64,000 nucleotides of DNA. Origin: Hoeflea_A sp965228785. GTDB lineage: Bacteria; Pseudomonadota; Alphaproteobacteria; Rhizobiales; Rhizobiaceae. This document shows positions 8,489-17,661 of this stretch, piece by piece. The stretch covers positions 2,852,001 through 2,916,000 of the forward strand of contig CBDDIF010000002.1 in NCBI GenBank assembly GCA_965228785.1, written 5' to 3'. The notes beneath the pieces were generated by a model. It was not told the DNA's origin. It searched no databases and saw only the letters and a program-made list of their open reading frames with translations. How positions within the stretch are numbered: position 1 is the first letter of the stretch; every line of letters begins with the position of its first letter. Made by a program: the position numbers and the translations under genes.

Positions 8489-9352
8489 TCAATCGCTGAA
8501 CAGACCTTGCAGAAGCGGCCGCCTGGCATGGGCGGCACTGCCTTTCAGAGTCGCCAGCACGATCCGTCGGGTCGGTTTCAAACCTTCTGGCTGGCGGATG
8601 GTGACGCGCTCATCGGCATAGCGTTCGATATCGGGAGCCGGCAACAGTGTCAGACCGAGCCCTGATTTGACGCACTCCACGATGGCCTCGACGCCGTCAA
8701 GCACGATGGTGTTTTGCGGGTGCAAGCCATCGGGACCGACCATATAGGCCGCAATCAGCTTGCCGATGCCGGTACCCGGTGCAAAATGCAGAAACGGCAT
8801 TTCGGTGACGAGATCCCCAAGCGATTTCTCGCCGGCCGTCGACGGCAGGGCGTAGACCAGGGGCTCGGTGCGCAAATTCAGGTAGTCCAGCTGCGGGTCC
8901 GGCTTGCCTGACGCGGTGACGACCGCGGCATCGAGTTGGCCGCCAAGGACCTTTTCTTCCAGCGCCTCCGACAATCCGGTTTCCAGATCAAAGAGTGCCC
9001 TTGGCGCCCGGATGCCGGCCTGTCGCAGGAAATCCGGCAACAGGCGTACGCTTGCCGTGGCGATGAAGCCGATGCGGAACCGGCCGACCAACTGGTTGCC
9101 GGGGCTGCAGAGCTGCAGCAAGTCGTCCTCGGCGGAGAGCAGCCGTTCGGCGCGGCCGGCGATCGCGCGGCCCTGGGGCGTCAGTTTCGGCGGTCGAAAA
9201 GAGCGGTCGAACAGCGCTACGTCGAGGTTACGCTCAAGCGTCTTCATCTGCATGGATACGGCCGACAGAGTCATGTTGAGTTGTTCGGCCGTCGCGGCGA
9301 ATGACCCTATCCGGGCAATCGTTGCCAGAGTTCGCAGGGATCGCGTTTGCAT
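8489..9352 (-). CDS. LysR-family transcriptional regulator
   Basis: The 287-residue product has an N-terminal winged HTH (FAATAEQLNMTLSAVSMQMK at about residues 18-37) and a LysR substrate-binding domain (GRFRIGFIATASVRLLPDFL, GLTLLPAPDI). It is divergent from the acyl-CoA-dehydrogenase-like gene at 9443, with a dyad ATCAAAT/ATTTGAT immediately upstream of its start, the standard arrangement for a LysR protein controlling the neighbouring operon and itself. The acyl-CoA dehydrogenase/CoA-transferase cassette is therefore its likely target, and the coinducer is probably that pathway's substrate. Clusters for 3-sulfinopropionate use also carry a LysR gene, which agrees with the desulfinase reading of the divergent gene. 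Confidence 0.9.
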   Translation of the reverse strand: MQTRSLRTLATIARIGSFAATAEQLNMTLSAVSMQMKTLERNLDVALFDRSFRPPKLTPQGRAIAGRAERLLSAEDDLLQLCSPGNQLVGRFRIGFIATASVRLLPDFLRQAGIRAPRALFDLETGLSEALEEKVLGGQLDAAVVTASGKPDPQLDYLNLRTEPLVYALPSTAGEKSLGDLVTEMPFLHFAPGTGIGKLIAAYMVGPDGLHPQNTIVLDGVEAIVECVKSGLGLTLLPAPDIERYADERVTIRQPEGLKPTRRIVLATLKGSAAHARRPLLQGLFSD

Positions 9353-9354
9353 AA

Positions 9355-9376
9355 ATCAAATGATCCTGAATTTGAT
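9355..9376. promoter_or_regulatory. Probable LysR operator between divergent genes
   Basis: ATCAAAT (9355-9361) and ATTTGAT (9370-9376) form a perfect 7-bp dyad with an 8-bp spacer in an A/T-rich intergenic segment. The site touches the 5' end of the LysR gene and lies about 70 bp upstream of the 9443 start. It contains a T-N11-A arrangement, as LysR boxes do. Binding is inferred. Confidence 0.5.
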
Positions 9377-9442
9377 CTCCATTTTTATTCGATTGTGATG
9401 AATTTACAAGCTTCTAAGATGGTCCAACCAACGGAGGCCCTG

Positions 9443-10651
9443 ATGAACAGCAACCCGTTTCAAGAGAAAGCCCGCGAGTTGGCTGTCAAATTCGCTCCAC
9501 GCGCCAGCCAATGGGACAAAGCCCGCAGCTATTGTTGGGACAATGTCGCAGACCTGACCGATGCCGGCCTGATGGGCATGACCCTGCCAACCGGGTATGG
9601 CGGCCAGGGAGCGTCTTTCCATGATGCCGTGCTGGCAATCGAGGAGATTGCCAAGGCCTGCACCCTGTCGGCGCGGATCGTGGTCGAAGCCAATATGGGT
9701 GCGATCAGCGCCATCATGGCCTACGGCACTGGGGAGCAGAAGGCCTTCTGCGCACCCATAGTGCTCTCCGGCGACAAACCGGCGATCTGCATTACCGAGC
9801 CGGAGGCAGGCAGTGCGGCGACGGAGATGACGACAACGGCCCGCAAGGTGGGTTCGACCTATCGCATCACCGGCCGCAAGCACTGGATCACCGGCGGCGG
9901 TGTCTCCAGGCTGCATCTGATCTTTGCCCGGGTGTTGGACGAGGACGGCCAGGAACTGGGCATCGGCGGCTTCATCGTGCATCGCGATCCCCAGCGCGGC
10001 ATCGAGCCGAACGGCTTCGAGATCGTGCGCCGCGAGCACACGATGGGTCTGTGCGGCATGCCCGAAGCGGAGCTAGCCTTTAACGACCTGGAAGTTGACG
10101 AGGCGATGGCGCTGGTCCCACCCTCCGGTTTCCGGCGTGGCTTCGCCGATCTGATGAACGCCTATAACAGCCAGCGTGTCGGGGCCGGCACGATTGCCAT
10201 GGGCGTCGCGGCAGGCGCGTTGGATCACGCCCGACGATACCTGCTAGATCGAAAACAGTTCGGCCGACCGCTGGCCGAGTTCCAGGGCCTGCAATGGATG
10301 CTCGCCGACATGGACACCGCTGTGCATGCCTCACGGCTGATGTTGCACGAGGCGGCACGCTCGCGCGGGCCCGACGGCAGCGCGTTTCCCGACATGACGA
10401 TGGCGGCACGGGCAAAACTGTTTGCCTCTGAAGCCTCGCTCAAGGTGGTCAGCGACGCTCTGCAGATGTTCGGCGCGCGCGGATATGGCGACGCGGAGCC
10501 GCTAGAACGCATGTATCGCGACGTGCGCATGTTCACCATCGGTGGTGGTACGGCGCAGATCCTGCGCACCCAGGTCGCAGGCAGCCTGCTGGGGATCAGG
10601 ACGCCGCAAACCCGTGATGGCTATGCCAGGATCGCAGGAGCTTCGTCATGA
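9443..10651 (+). CDS. Acyl-CoA dehydrogenase-family protein, possible sulfinoacyl-CoA desulfinase
   Basis: The ATG at 9443 follows GGAGG; an earlier in-frame ATG at 9347 lacks a ribosome site. The 402-residue product has the full acyl-CoA dehydrogenase fold (LPTGYGGQGASF, CITEPEAGSAATEM, GRKHWITGGG, a C-terminal RMYRDVRMFTIGGGTAQI). The catalytic base is missing: the usual YEGT Glu is Gly in IGGGT, and the alternative helix-G Glu (E before R) is Gln at about residue 244 (AYNSQRVG). As I recall, 3-sulfinopropionyl-CoA desulfinase has the same Glu-to-Gln change (Q246) plus an active-site Arg (R84); here Arg78 (TLSARIVVEAN) is a candidate. Its stop overlaps the next start by 4 bp (ATGA). A redox-inert ACAD acting in C-S cleavage is the best reading, but it is unproven. 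Confidence 0.8.
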   Translation: MNSNPFQEKARELAVKFAPRASQWDKARSYCWDNVADLTDAGLMGMTLPTGYGGQGASFHDAVLAIEEIAKACTLSARIVVEANMGAISAIMAYGTGEQKAFCAPIVLSGDKPAICITEPEAGSAATEMTTTARKVGSTYRITGRKHWITGGGVSRLHLIFARVLDEDGQELGIGGFIVHRDPQRGIEPNGFEIVRREHTMGLCGMPEAELAFNDLEVDEAMALVPPSGFRRGFADLMNAYNSQRVGAGTIAMGVAAGALDHARRYLLDRKQFGRPLAEFQGLQWMLADMDTAVHASRLMLHEAARSRGPDGSAFPDMTMAARAKLFASEASLKVVSDALQMFGARGYGDAEPLERMYRDVRMFTIGGGTAQILRTQVAGSLLGIRTPQTRDGYARIAGASS

Positions 10652-12267
10652 CCGGCGACCTGCGCGCCGCCGATCTGCTGGCGCGGCGGCTCTATGAGGC
10701 CGGCTGTCGCCATGCTTTTGGCATGCCGGGCGGCGAGGTGCTCACCATCGTCGATGCACTGCAGAAGGCAGGCATCGACTTCGTGCTCGCCAAGCACGAG
10801 AACAATGCCGGTTTCATGGCCGAGGGCGTGTATCATCGCACCGGTGCGCCCGGCATCCTTGTGGCAACCGTGGGCCCGGGGGCACTCAACGGCGTCAATG
10901 TCGTCGCCAATGCCGAACAGGATCGGGTGCCGCTGATCGTGCTGACCGGCTGCGTCGATGCTGACGAGGCGCTGACCTACACCCACCAGATCCTCGACCA
11001 TCAGGCGGTATTCGCACCGATCACCCGGGCGACGTTCATGCTGACAGCCCAGGGTGCAGATACCATTGCCGACAAGGCGATCGGCATGGCGACCGAAGGC
11101 CGGGCTGGACCCGTGCATATCGATGTTCCGATCTCAGTCGCCGACGCGAAGCCGGGCGCCGTTCAGCCACGCCGGCGAGCGGTTGCCTCGCCAACGGCGC
11201 CGGCCGAAGGCCCCGATCTGGACCGGGCCCGCGAATGGCTGCGCCGAGCCAGACGACCGGTGATGATTGTCGGGCTCGATGCGCTGAAGGATGAGGCTGG
11301 CGATGCCATTCTGGCCTTTGCTGAAAGCTACCATGTGCCGTTGGTGACGACGTACAAGGCCAAGGGCATTGTTCCCGAAGATCACCCGTTGTGCCTCGGC
11401 GGCGCGGGGCTGTCGCCGCTTGCCGACGGCACGCTGGTGCCGTTCATCCAGTCCGCCGACCTGATCCTGTGCGTCGGCTATGACCCGATCGAGATGCGCA
11501 CCGGGTGGCGCGAGGTCTGGGACCCGGCAAAGGTCAACGTCATCGACATCACAGCCGGACCGAACCATCACTACATGCATCAGGCGTCGCTGCATTTCGT
11601 CAGCGATGCCGGCGCGACGCTGGCGGCACTACAAGCCGGTGTCGCGGCGAACGACACATGGACGGGTGGCGAAATCGAGGAAGCCAAGGCAAGGCTGGCT
11701 GCAGATTTTCCGAGCGATGACGATTGGGGACCGGCGGCCGTCGTCGACGAATGCCGGAAGACTCTGCCGCGTGACACCGTCGCCACCGTGGATTCCGGTG
11801 CCCACCGCATCCTGCTGTCGCAGATGTGGAGTTGCTACGAGCCACGCTGTCTGCTGCAGTCGACCGCGCTGTGTACAATGGGATGTGCGGTGCCGCTGGC
11901 GATCGGCGCCAAACATGCGGATCCGGGGCGGCCGGTCGTCTCTTTTTCCGGCGATGCAGGCATGCTGATGGTAGCCGGTGAACTGTCAACGGCGACTGAA
12001 CTCGGCAGCCGCGCCATCTTTGTCGTCTTCGTCGACTCCAGCCTGGCGCTGATCGAGCTCAAGCAGCGGCAGCGGCAGTTGGGCAATGCGGGTGTCGACT
12101 TCGCCAGCCATGATTTCGCTGCCATCGGCCGGGCGTTCGGCGGCCACGGACACACGGTGACGAGCCGTACGCAACTTCGCGAGGCCTTGGTCGAGGCGCT
12201 CGAAGCCGATCGTTTCTCGGTCATCGCAGCAATCATCGATCCGCAATCCTACGACGGACGGATTTAG
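10648..12267 (+). CDS. Thiamine-diphosphate-dependent enzyme, acetolactate-synthase-like
   Basis: The 539-residue protein has the three-domain ThDP decarboxylase/synthase layout. The N-terminal PYR domain has the catalytic Glu in AKHENNAGF (E51). The middle domain includes DLILCVGYDPIE. The C-terminal PP domain has the metal-binding motif GDAG at about residue 434, but the usual NN at its far end is replaced by DSS (VVFVDSSLALIELKQ). The start codon overlaps the upstream stop (ATGA), so translation is coupled to the ACAD-like protein. Relatives include acetolactate synthase, oxalyl-CoA decarboxylase, 2-hydroxyacyl-CoA lyase and sulfoacetaldehyde acetyltransferase. The CoA-transferase context would suit an acyl-CoA lyase or a C-S/C-C cleaving enzyme. 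Branched-chain biosynthesis is unlikely here, as no regulatory ilvH-type subunit follows. Confidence 0.85.
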   Translation: MTGDLRAADLLARRLYEAGCRHAFGMPGGEVLTIVDALQKAGIDFVLAKHENNAGFMAEGVYHRTGAPGILVATVGPGALNGVNVVANAEQDRVPLIVLTGCVDADEALTYTHQILDHQAVFAPITRATFMLTAQGADTIADKAIGMATEGRAGPVHIDVPISVADAKPGAVQPRRRAVASPTAPAEGPDLDRAREWLRRARRPVMIVGLDALKDEAGDAILAFAESYHVPLVTTYKAKGIVPEDHPLCLGGAGLSPLADGTLVPFIQSADLILCVGYDPIEMRTGWREVWDPAKVNVIDITAGPNHHYMHQASLHFVSDAGATLAALQAGVAANDTWTGGEIEEAKARLAADFPSDDDWGPAAVVDECRKTLPRDTVATVDSGAHRILLSQMWSCYEPRCLLQSTALCTMGCAVPLAIGAKHADPGRPVVSFSGDAGMLMVAGELSTATELGSRAIFVVFVDSSLALIELKQRQRQLGNAGVDFASHDFAAIGRAFGGHGHTVTSRTQLREALVEALEADRFSVIAAIIDPQSYDGRI

Positions 12268-12354
12268 AGCAGGTCCGTTGACAATCAGGATCAGTGGCTG
12301 ACATTACAGCGCTTCTCCAGCTCTGACGACAACAAAACCCAAGGAGCCAAACCA

Positions 12355-13524
12355 ATGGCCGGTGCACTGGACGGACTTGTCGTCCTCGATCTCAGCCGCA
12401 TTCTCGCTGGTCCCACCTGCACCCAGTTGCTGGGCGACTTGGGGGCCGAAGTCATCAAGATCGAGAACCCCAAGACCGGTGGCGACGACACCCGCACATG
12501 GGGTCCGCCTTTCGTTACCGGACCCGACGGTGAGCGGACGGATCTGAGCGCCTATTTCATGAGCGCCAACCGCAACAAGAAATCGGTCGCGCTCGACATC
12601 AGCAACGCGGAAGGACAGCAGGTCGTGCGGGCGCTGGCCGCTCAGGCTGACGTTCTGATCGAGAATTTCAAGCCTGGATCGCTGGCCAAGTTCGGGCTCG
12701 ATCATGACACGATGCTGCGCGACTTTCCGCATCTGGTCTATTGCTCCATCTCCGGCTTCGGCCAGACCGGGCCAAACGCCTCCAAACCCGGCTACGACCT
12801 TATGGCGCAGGGCTTCGGTGGCATCATGAGCCTGACCGGCGCCGCCGATGGTGAGCCGATGAAGGTTGGGGTCGGCATCGCCGATGTCATGTGCGGCATG
12901 TATGCCACGATCGGCATCCTGGCAGCCCTGCGCCACCGCGACCAGACTGGAGAAGGCCAACATATCGATCTGGCGCTGGTCGACAGTCAGATCGCCTGGC
13001 TGATCAATGAGGGCGTCAACTACCTTGCCACTGGCGCCGTGCCGGAACGCCGCGGCAACGGTCATCCGAATATCGCGCCTTACCAGGTGTTCGAGACGGC
13101 CGACGGCCATGTCATAATCGCCGTGGGCAACGACACCCAATTTGAACGATTCGCCGACTGGTTGGGTCGACCGAAACTGGCTGCGGATCAGCGGTTTTCA
13201 ACCAATCCCGCACGGCTCGAGAACCGGGTGGAACTGACGCAAACCGTCCAAGAGATCTTGCGTACAAGAAGCACGGATACGGTGATTGCCGGCCTCGAGG
13301 CTCTCAAGGTGCCGGCAGGACCGGTCAACACTCTCGACCGGGTGTTTTCCTCCGACCAGGTGGCGGCCCGCGACATGCGGGTCGACATGGAAACGAGCGC
13401 AGCGGCGCACGGTCATGTGTCGCTGCTCGGCAATCCTCTCAAACTGTCAAAGACGCCCGTCACCTACCGCCGTCCACCGCCGGTCATGGGCGCCGATACG
13501 GACGACGTGCTCTCTGACGATTGA
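12355..13524 (+). CDS. CaiB/BaiF class III CoA-transferase
   Basis: The 389-residue product starts at an ATG with AAGGAG 8 nt upstream. It opens with the class III CoA-transferase signature (VVLDLSRILAGPTCTQLLGD, GAEVIKIE), and the catalytic Asp is at about residue 177 in GVGIADVMCGMY. Enzymes of this family move CoA between carboxylates (formyl-/oxalyl-CoA, carnitine, benzylsuccinate, and succinyl-CoA:3-sulfinopropionate in Variovorax). As third gene after the desulfinase-like ACAD and the ThDP enzyme, 87 bp downstream, it probably activates the pathway's acid using an acyl-CoA donor. The gene abuts the universal stress protein gene tail to tail with no spacer. Confidence 0.88.
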   Translation: MAGALDGLVVLDLSRILAGPTCTQLLGDLGAEVIKIENPKTGGDDTRTWGPPFVTGPDGERTDLSAYFMSANRNKKSVALDISNAEGQQVVRALAAQADVLIENFKPGSLAKFGLDHDTMLRDFPHLVYCSISGFGQTGPNASKPGYDLMAQGFGGIMSLTGAADGEPMKVGVGIADVMCGMYATIGILAALRHRDQTGEGQHIDLALVDSQIAWLINEGVNYLATGAVPERRGNGHPNIAPYQVFETADGHVIIAVGNDTQFERFADWLGRPKLAADQRFSTNPARLENRVELTQTVQEILRTRSTDTVIAGLEALKVPAGPVNTLDRVFSSDQVAARDMRVDMETSAAAHGHVSLLGNPLKLSKTPVTYRRPPPVMGADTDDVLSDD

Positions 13525-13959
13525 TCAATCGCGGACGACGAGTACTGACTGGTTGGCATGGCGCATGACGCGCGCCGCATTGGGGCCGAGCAGGTAATCC
13601 TTCAATTCCGGCCTGTGCGCCGCCATGACGATGGCGTCGCATTCGAGTTTGTCGGCCGCCCGCATGATTTCGGCATAAATCGTGCCGTGCGCGACGTGGA
13701 TGCGATGACCCACGTCGCCGGGCACATGGTCCGCCACCCAGGCCTCAAGCTGTTTCGTGACATCATCGAGGGCGTTCTTTTCGAAACTCTCGTCGAAATA
13801 AGACCCGACGATCGACATGCCGAAATCGGGCACCACTGTCATAACGTGCAGCATGGCGCCGCCGGCAGTGAGCTCCAGCGCCAGATTCAACGGCCGTTTC
13901 CAGCTGGGTTCGGAGGCCAGGTCGATCGGCAACAGGACTGATTTAAAGGTGCCGCTCAT
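13525..13959 (-). CDS. Universal stress protein (UspA family)
   Basis: The 144-residue protein begins FKSVLLPIDLASEPSWKRPL, continues with the typical Rossmann-like Usp core (ECDAIVMAAHRPELKDYLLG) and ends in NQSVLVVRD. The G-x2-G-x9-G(S/T) ATP motif is only partly kept (LGPNAARVMRHANQS), so nucleotide binding is uncertain. Its ATG overlaps the stop of the TRAP permease gene by 4 bp. Usp proteins are often encoded with TRAP transporters, where they bind the membrane complex (TeaD with TeaABC) and limit uptake; the same role is likely here. Confidence 0.9.
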   Translation of the reverse strand: MSGTFKSVLLPIDLASEPSWKRPLNLALELTAGGAMLHVMTVVPDFGMSIVGSYFDESFEKNALDDVTKQLEAWVADHVPGDVGHRIHVAHGTIYAEIMRAADKLECDAIVMAAHRPELKDYLLGPNAARVMRHANQSVLVVRD

Positions 13960-16574
13960 AACGATGCCTCGCGCGACGCGCGGCTGCGCTGCATGAGGAC
14001 GACCAGCGCCAGAACGAGCAACGCCGGAATGAAGAACACCTCCTTGGGCCAGCGCTGTTTGGCAACCTGCACCACGCTGACCGCAACGGGATTGTCGGCA
14101 TAGAAATCGAACTCCCGGCCGAGGCTTTCGAAGGGCGTGCCCGGGAACGGTTCCTCGAGCAGTGCCTGACCGTCGTCGACCATGACCAGGATTCCGCTTT
14201 CTTCGAGACGCGCCTCGCCGGTACCGGCCGCACCCAGCGGCAGGACGATGGTGGTTTCGATTTGCCTGTCGGGATTGTTGAAATCAGGCCCGGCGATGGA
14301 AGCGCGCAGGAGGGAGTCCACTGGCTGCGCCTCCGCCACCTGGTGGATCTCCGCCCCCGGCCGGTCGGTGAAGGGCGGCTCGATCTGATCCAGCCAGAAG
14401 CCGGGCCTGAACAGCGTGAACGCCACGACAAGCAGGGCGACCGACTCCCAGATCCGGTTTCGGGTCAGGAAGAACCCTTGGGTCGCCGCCGCGAATAACA
14501 GCATGGCGATCACCGCCGTTATGAAGACGAACACGCCCTTGAGAGGCGACACGTCGATCAGCAGCAATTCGGTGTTGAAGATGAACAGGAAAGGCAGCAG
14601 CGCCGTACGAATATCGTAGGCAAAACCCTGAATGCCCGTCTTGATCGGATCGGCGCGCGAGATCGCGGCGGCAGCGAAGGCAGCAAGGCCGACCGGCGGC
14701 GTGTCGTCTGCAAGAATGCCGAAATAGAAGACGAACAGATGCACGGCGATCAGCGGCACGATTAGCCCGCTCTTGGCGCCGAGTGCGACGATCACCGGCG
14801 CCATCAGCGACGACACGACGATGTAGTTCGCAGTGGTCGGCAGGCCCATGCCAAGGATCAGGCTCATGATGGCCACGAGGATCAGCATCAGCAGCAGATG
14901 GCCGCCGGACAGGAATTCGACGAATTCGCCGACAACCTGATGGGCGCCGGTCAGCGAGATCGTTCCGACGATGATACCGGCCGCGCCCGTGGCAACGCCG
15001 ATGCCGATCATGTTGCGCGAACCGGAGATCATGCCGTCGACCCATTCCGACACGCCGCGCCGCACGGCCGGGGCGATATCGGTCTCGCCGCGCATGAGAG
15101 CCTTGATCGGGTGCTGGGTCAGCGCCACGGTGATCATCGCGATTGTGGCCCAGAAGGCCGACAGTGACGGCGACAGACGTTCGATCATGATGCACCAGAT
15201 CAGGATCACGATCGGCAGGATGTAGTAGAGGCCGGTGATCGCCGTCGGGCCGGCGCGCGGCAGTTCGGTGATCGGGGCATCCGGCGGATCGACTTCCAGG
15301 TCCGGATGCCGCGAAGCCAGCCACAACAGCATCAGATATGCCGCGGCGCAGCCCACCACGACCACGATGAATGCGGCGCCCGGCATCGCGACCTTGATCC
15401 AGCCCATACCGAAATAGACGACGATGCCGAGCACCGAGATGCCGATGAAACCGGCGAGAAAGCCCATCAGCTTACCGGCGAAGGTGAGCGATGACGGCGG
15501 TTTCTGCATGCCCCGAAGGTCGAGTTTCCGGGCTTCCAGATGAACGATGTAGAACAGCGCGATGTAGGAGACCAATGCCGGCACCAGGGCGTGTTTGATG
15601 ATCTCGGTATAGCTGATGCCGGTGAATTCGGAGATGAGGAAGGCCGCGGCCCCCATGACGGGTGGCGTCAGCTGGCCGTTGGTCGATGAGGCGACCTCGA
15701 CAGCGCCGGCCTTCTCTGGCGGGAAGCCGGTGCGCTTCATCAGCGGAATGGTGAAGGTGCCCGTCGTCACCGTATTGGCGATCGACGAACCGGAATAGAG
15801 GCCGCTCAATGCCGAGGCGACAACAGCGGCCTTGGCCGGGCCCCCGCGCAAATGGCCGAGCAGGGCAAATGCGATCTTGATGAAATAATTGCCGGCGCCG
15901 GCCTTTTCGAGAATAGAGCCAAACAACACGAACAGGAAAATCAGCGTCGCCGAGACCCCCAGCGCCACGCCGAACACGCCCTCATTCTGCATCCAGTAGT
16001 GCCACATCGCCTTGCCGAAGGAGGCGCCCTTCCACTGGACGACGTCGGGAAGGAAATCGCTGTGGCCGAAGAAGACGTAGCAGATGAAGACCATGGCGAC
16101 GATGACCAATGGCAGGCCGAGCGCCCGGTAGACCGAGATCGCCAGCACGATCATGCCGATGGATGACATGACCAGGTCGGACGTGGTCGGCAGACCGGCC
16201 CGGTCGGCAATTTCGTTGCGAAACACGAGGATGTAGAGGCACGCGGCAACACCGAGCACGGCAAGCAGCCAGTCGTAAAGTGGAATGCGATCGCGCGGCG
16301 AGGCGCGAAACAGCGGAAACGCCATGGCGGCCAGGAACATGGCAAAGGCCAAATGGATGAGCCGCGCATTGGAATTGGTGACGATGACGCTGAAGCCGGT
16401 CACATCGGTCAGATAGAACGGCAGATTGGACGCGATGTAGAGCTGGAACAGAGCCCAGACAAAAGCGGTCACCGGGATCAGGTGGCGTTGCCAGTCGGTC
16501 GGGTGACGGGCGCCCGTATCGACCTGGGCGACCAGGTCGTCGGCCTCGTGGATTGCGGCTTGTTTGTCGGTCAT
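13956..16574 (-). CDS. TRAP transporter fused permease (TAXI type, 4TM+12TM, DUF3394)
   Basis: The 872-residue inner-membrane protein has a short cytosolic N-terminus, then the fused small (DctQ-like) and large (DctM-like) subunits. Hallmarks of the large subunit include GLYSGSSIANTVTTGTFTIP, SSTNGQLTPPVMGAAAFL and LGMGLPTTANYIV. After the last DctM helix comes an extracytoplasmic segment of about 130 residues (DUF3394-like, with GPDFNNPDRQIE) and a final transmembrane helix. It imports a carboxylate or sulfonate using the sodium gradient. It is encoded just after its binding protein (16651) and overlaps the Usp gene. The PLP lyase and TauE exporter upstream in the same operon suggest a sulfur-containing amino-acid-like substrate. 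Confidence 0.95.
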   Translation of the reverse strand: MTDKQAAIHEADDLVAQVDTGARHPTDWQRHLIPVTAFVWALFQLYIASNLPFYLTDVTGFSVIVTNSNARLIHLAFAMFLAAMAFPLFRASPRDRIPLYDWLLAVLGVAACLYILVFRNEIADRAGLPTTSDLVMSSIGMIVLAISVYRALGLPLVIVAMVFICYVFFGHSDFLPDVVQWKGASFGKAMWHYWMQNEGVFGVALGVSATLIFLFVLFGSILEKAGAGNYFIKIAFALLGHLRGGPAKAAVVASALSGLYSGSSIANTVTTGTFTIPLMKRTGFPPEKAGAVEVASSTNGQLTPPVMGAAAFLISEFTGISYTEIIKHALVPALVSYIALFYIVHLEARKLDLRGMQKPPSSLTFAGKLMGFLAGFIGISVLGIVVYFGMGWIKVAMPGAAFIVVVVGCAAAYLMLLWLASRHPDLEVDPPDAPITELPRAGPTAITGLYYILPIVILIWCIMIERLSPSLSAFWATIAMITVALTQHPIKALMRGETDIAPAVRRGVSEWVDGMISGSRNMIGIGVATGAAGIIVGTISLTGAHQVVGEFVEFLSGGHLLLMLILVAIMSLILGMGLPTTANYIVVSSLMAPVIVALGAKSGLIVPLIAVHLFVFYFGILADDTPPVGLAAFAAAAISRADPIKTGIQGFAYDIRTALLPFLFIFNTELLLIDVSPLKGVFVFITAVIAMLLFAAATQGFFLTRNRIWESVALLVVAFTLFRPGFWLDQIEPPFTDRPGAEIHQVAEAQPVDSLLRASIAGPDFNNPDRQIETTIVLPLGAAGTGEARLEESGILVMVDDGQALLEEPFPGTPFESLGREFDFYADNPVAVSVVQVAKQRWPKEVFFIPALLVLALVVLMQRSRASREASL

Positions 16575-16650
16575 CTGCTCCCCGTGACCCCGCGGCGGCC
16601 AATCGCTTGGGCCGCCGCGGAAATTGTCGCTGGTCCTACAGGGTGGGCGG

Positions 16651-17625
16651 CTACATCCAGCCGCGCTCTTTGTAGTACTTCACCGCACCGTCATGCAGCG
16701 GTGCCGACAGGGCGTCGGTGATCATTTCCTGCTCGCTCAGATTGGCGAAGGCAGGGTGCAGCTTCTTGAACTGGTCGAAATTGTCGAACACGGCCTTGAC
16801 CACCGTGTAGACAACCTCGTCCGGAACATCGGTGCTGGTGACAAAGGTGGCGCCAACTCCGAAGGTGTTGACGTCTTCGGCATTGTTATACATGCCGGCC
16901 GGGATCGTAGCCTTGCGGTAGTAGGGATTGTCAGCGACCAGTTTGTCGATGGCGTCGCCGGTTACGTTGACCAGGTGGGCATCACAGGTAGCCAGCGATT
17001 CCTGGGTCAGCGCGGACGGGTGTCCGACCAGCCAGAAATAGGCATCGATCTTGCCGTCGCAGACAGCCTGACCGGTTTCCGCCGACTTCATTTCGGCCGC
17101 GAGCTTGAGATCGCTGCGGTCCCAGCCGAGCGCTTCCTCCAGCACCTCCCAGGTTCCGCGCGTGCCCGATCCCGGGTTGCCGATGTTGAGCCGCATGCCC
17201 TTGAGATCGGTGATGTTCTTGGCGCCGGTATTGTCATGGGCAATCACCGTGACCGGCTCGGGATGCACCGAGAAGATAGAACGCAGCTTGTCGAACTTGC
17301 CCTGGTCCTCGAATTTCGAGGTGCCGTTATAGGCATGGTACTGCCAGTCCGACTGGGCGACGCCGAATTCCAGCTCGCCGCCGCGGATCGTGTTGATGTT
17401 GTAGATGGAACCGCCGGTGGATTCGGCCGAACAGCGGATGCCGTGTTCCTTGCGATTCTTGTTGACCAGCCGGCAGATGGCACCGCCGGTCGGATAGTAG
17501 ACCCCGGTCACGCCGCCGGTGCCGATCGAAACGAATTGCTGCTCGGCAGCAGCAGCCGCACCTGTCAGCAACAGAGCGCCGGCAAAGGCAAAGGTACCAA
17601 GGTGGCGATTGATGGACATATTCAT
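16651..17625 (-). CDS. TAXI-family TRAP transporter solute-binding protein
   Basis: The 324-residue periplasmic protein has GGAGG before its ATG and a clear signal peptide (GTFAFAGALLLTGAAAAAE). It has the TAXI pattern: FVSIGTGGVTGVYYPTGGAIC right after cleavage, AESTGGSIYNINTIRGGELE, LRLNIGNPGSGTRGTWEVL and a C-terminal HDGAVKYYKERGWM. It captures the substrate and delivers it to the fused permease encoded 76 bp downstream. TAXI proteins usually bind glutamate, glutarate-like acids or other small carboxylates. The ligand cannot be told from the sequence, but the operon suggests an amino acid sulfonate or sulfinate. Confidence 0.95.
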   Translation of the reverse strand: MNMSINRHLGTFAFAGALLLTGAAAAAEQQFVSIGTGGVTGVYYPTGGAICRLVNKNRKEHGIRCSAESTGGSIYNINTIRGGELEFGVAQSDWQYHAYNGTSKFEDQGKFDKLRSIFSVHPEPVTVIAHDNTGAKNITDLKGMRLNIGNPGSGTRGTWEVLEEALGWDRSDLKLAAEMKSAETGQAVCDGKIDAYFWLVGHPSALTQESLATCDAHLVNVTGDAIDKLVADNPYYRKATIPAGMYNNAEDVNTFGVGATFVTSTDVPDEVVYTVVKAVFDNFDQFKKLHPAFANLSEQEMITDALSAPLHDGAVKYYKERGWM

Positions 17626-17661
17626 ATGGATCCTCCCATTTTATCCAACAGTCATTCGGTT

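Noticed and set aside
10648..12267. Housekeeping acetolactate synthase (ilvB).
   Set aside because: No ilvN/ilvH-type small subunit follows, the metal-binding NN is replaced, and the gene is translationally coupled to an ACAD-like gene in a LysR cassette.
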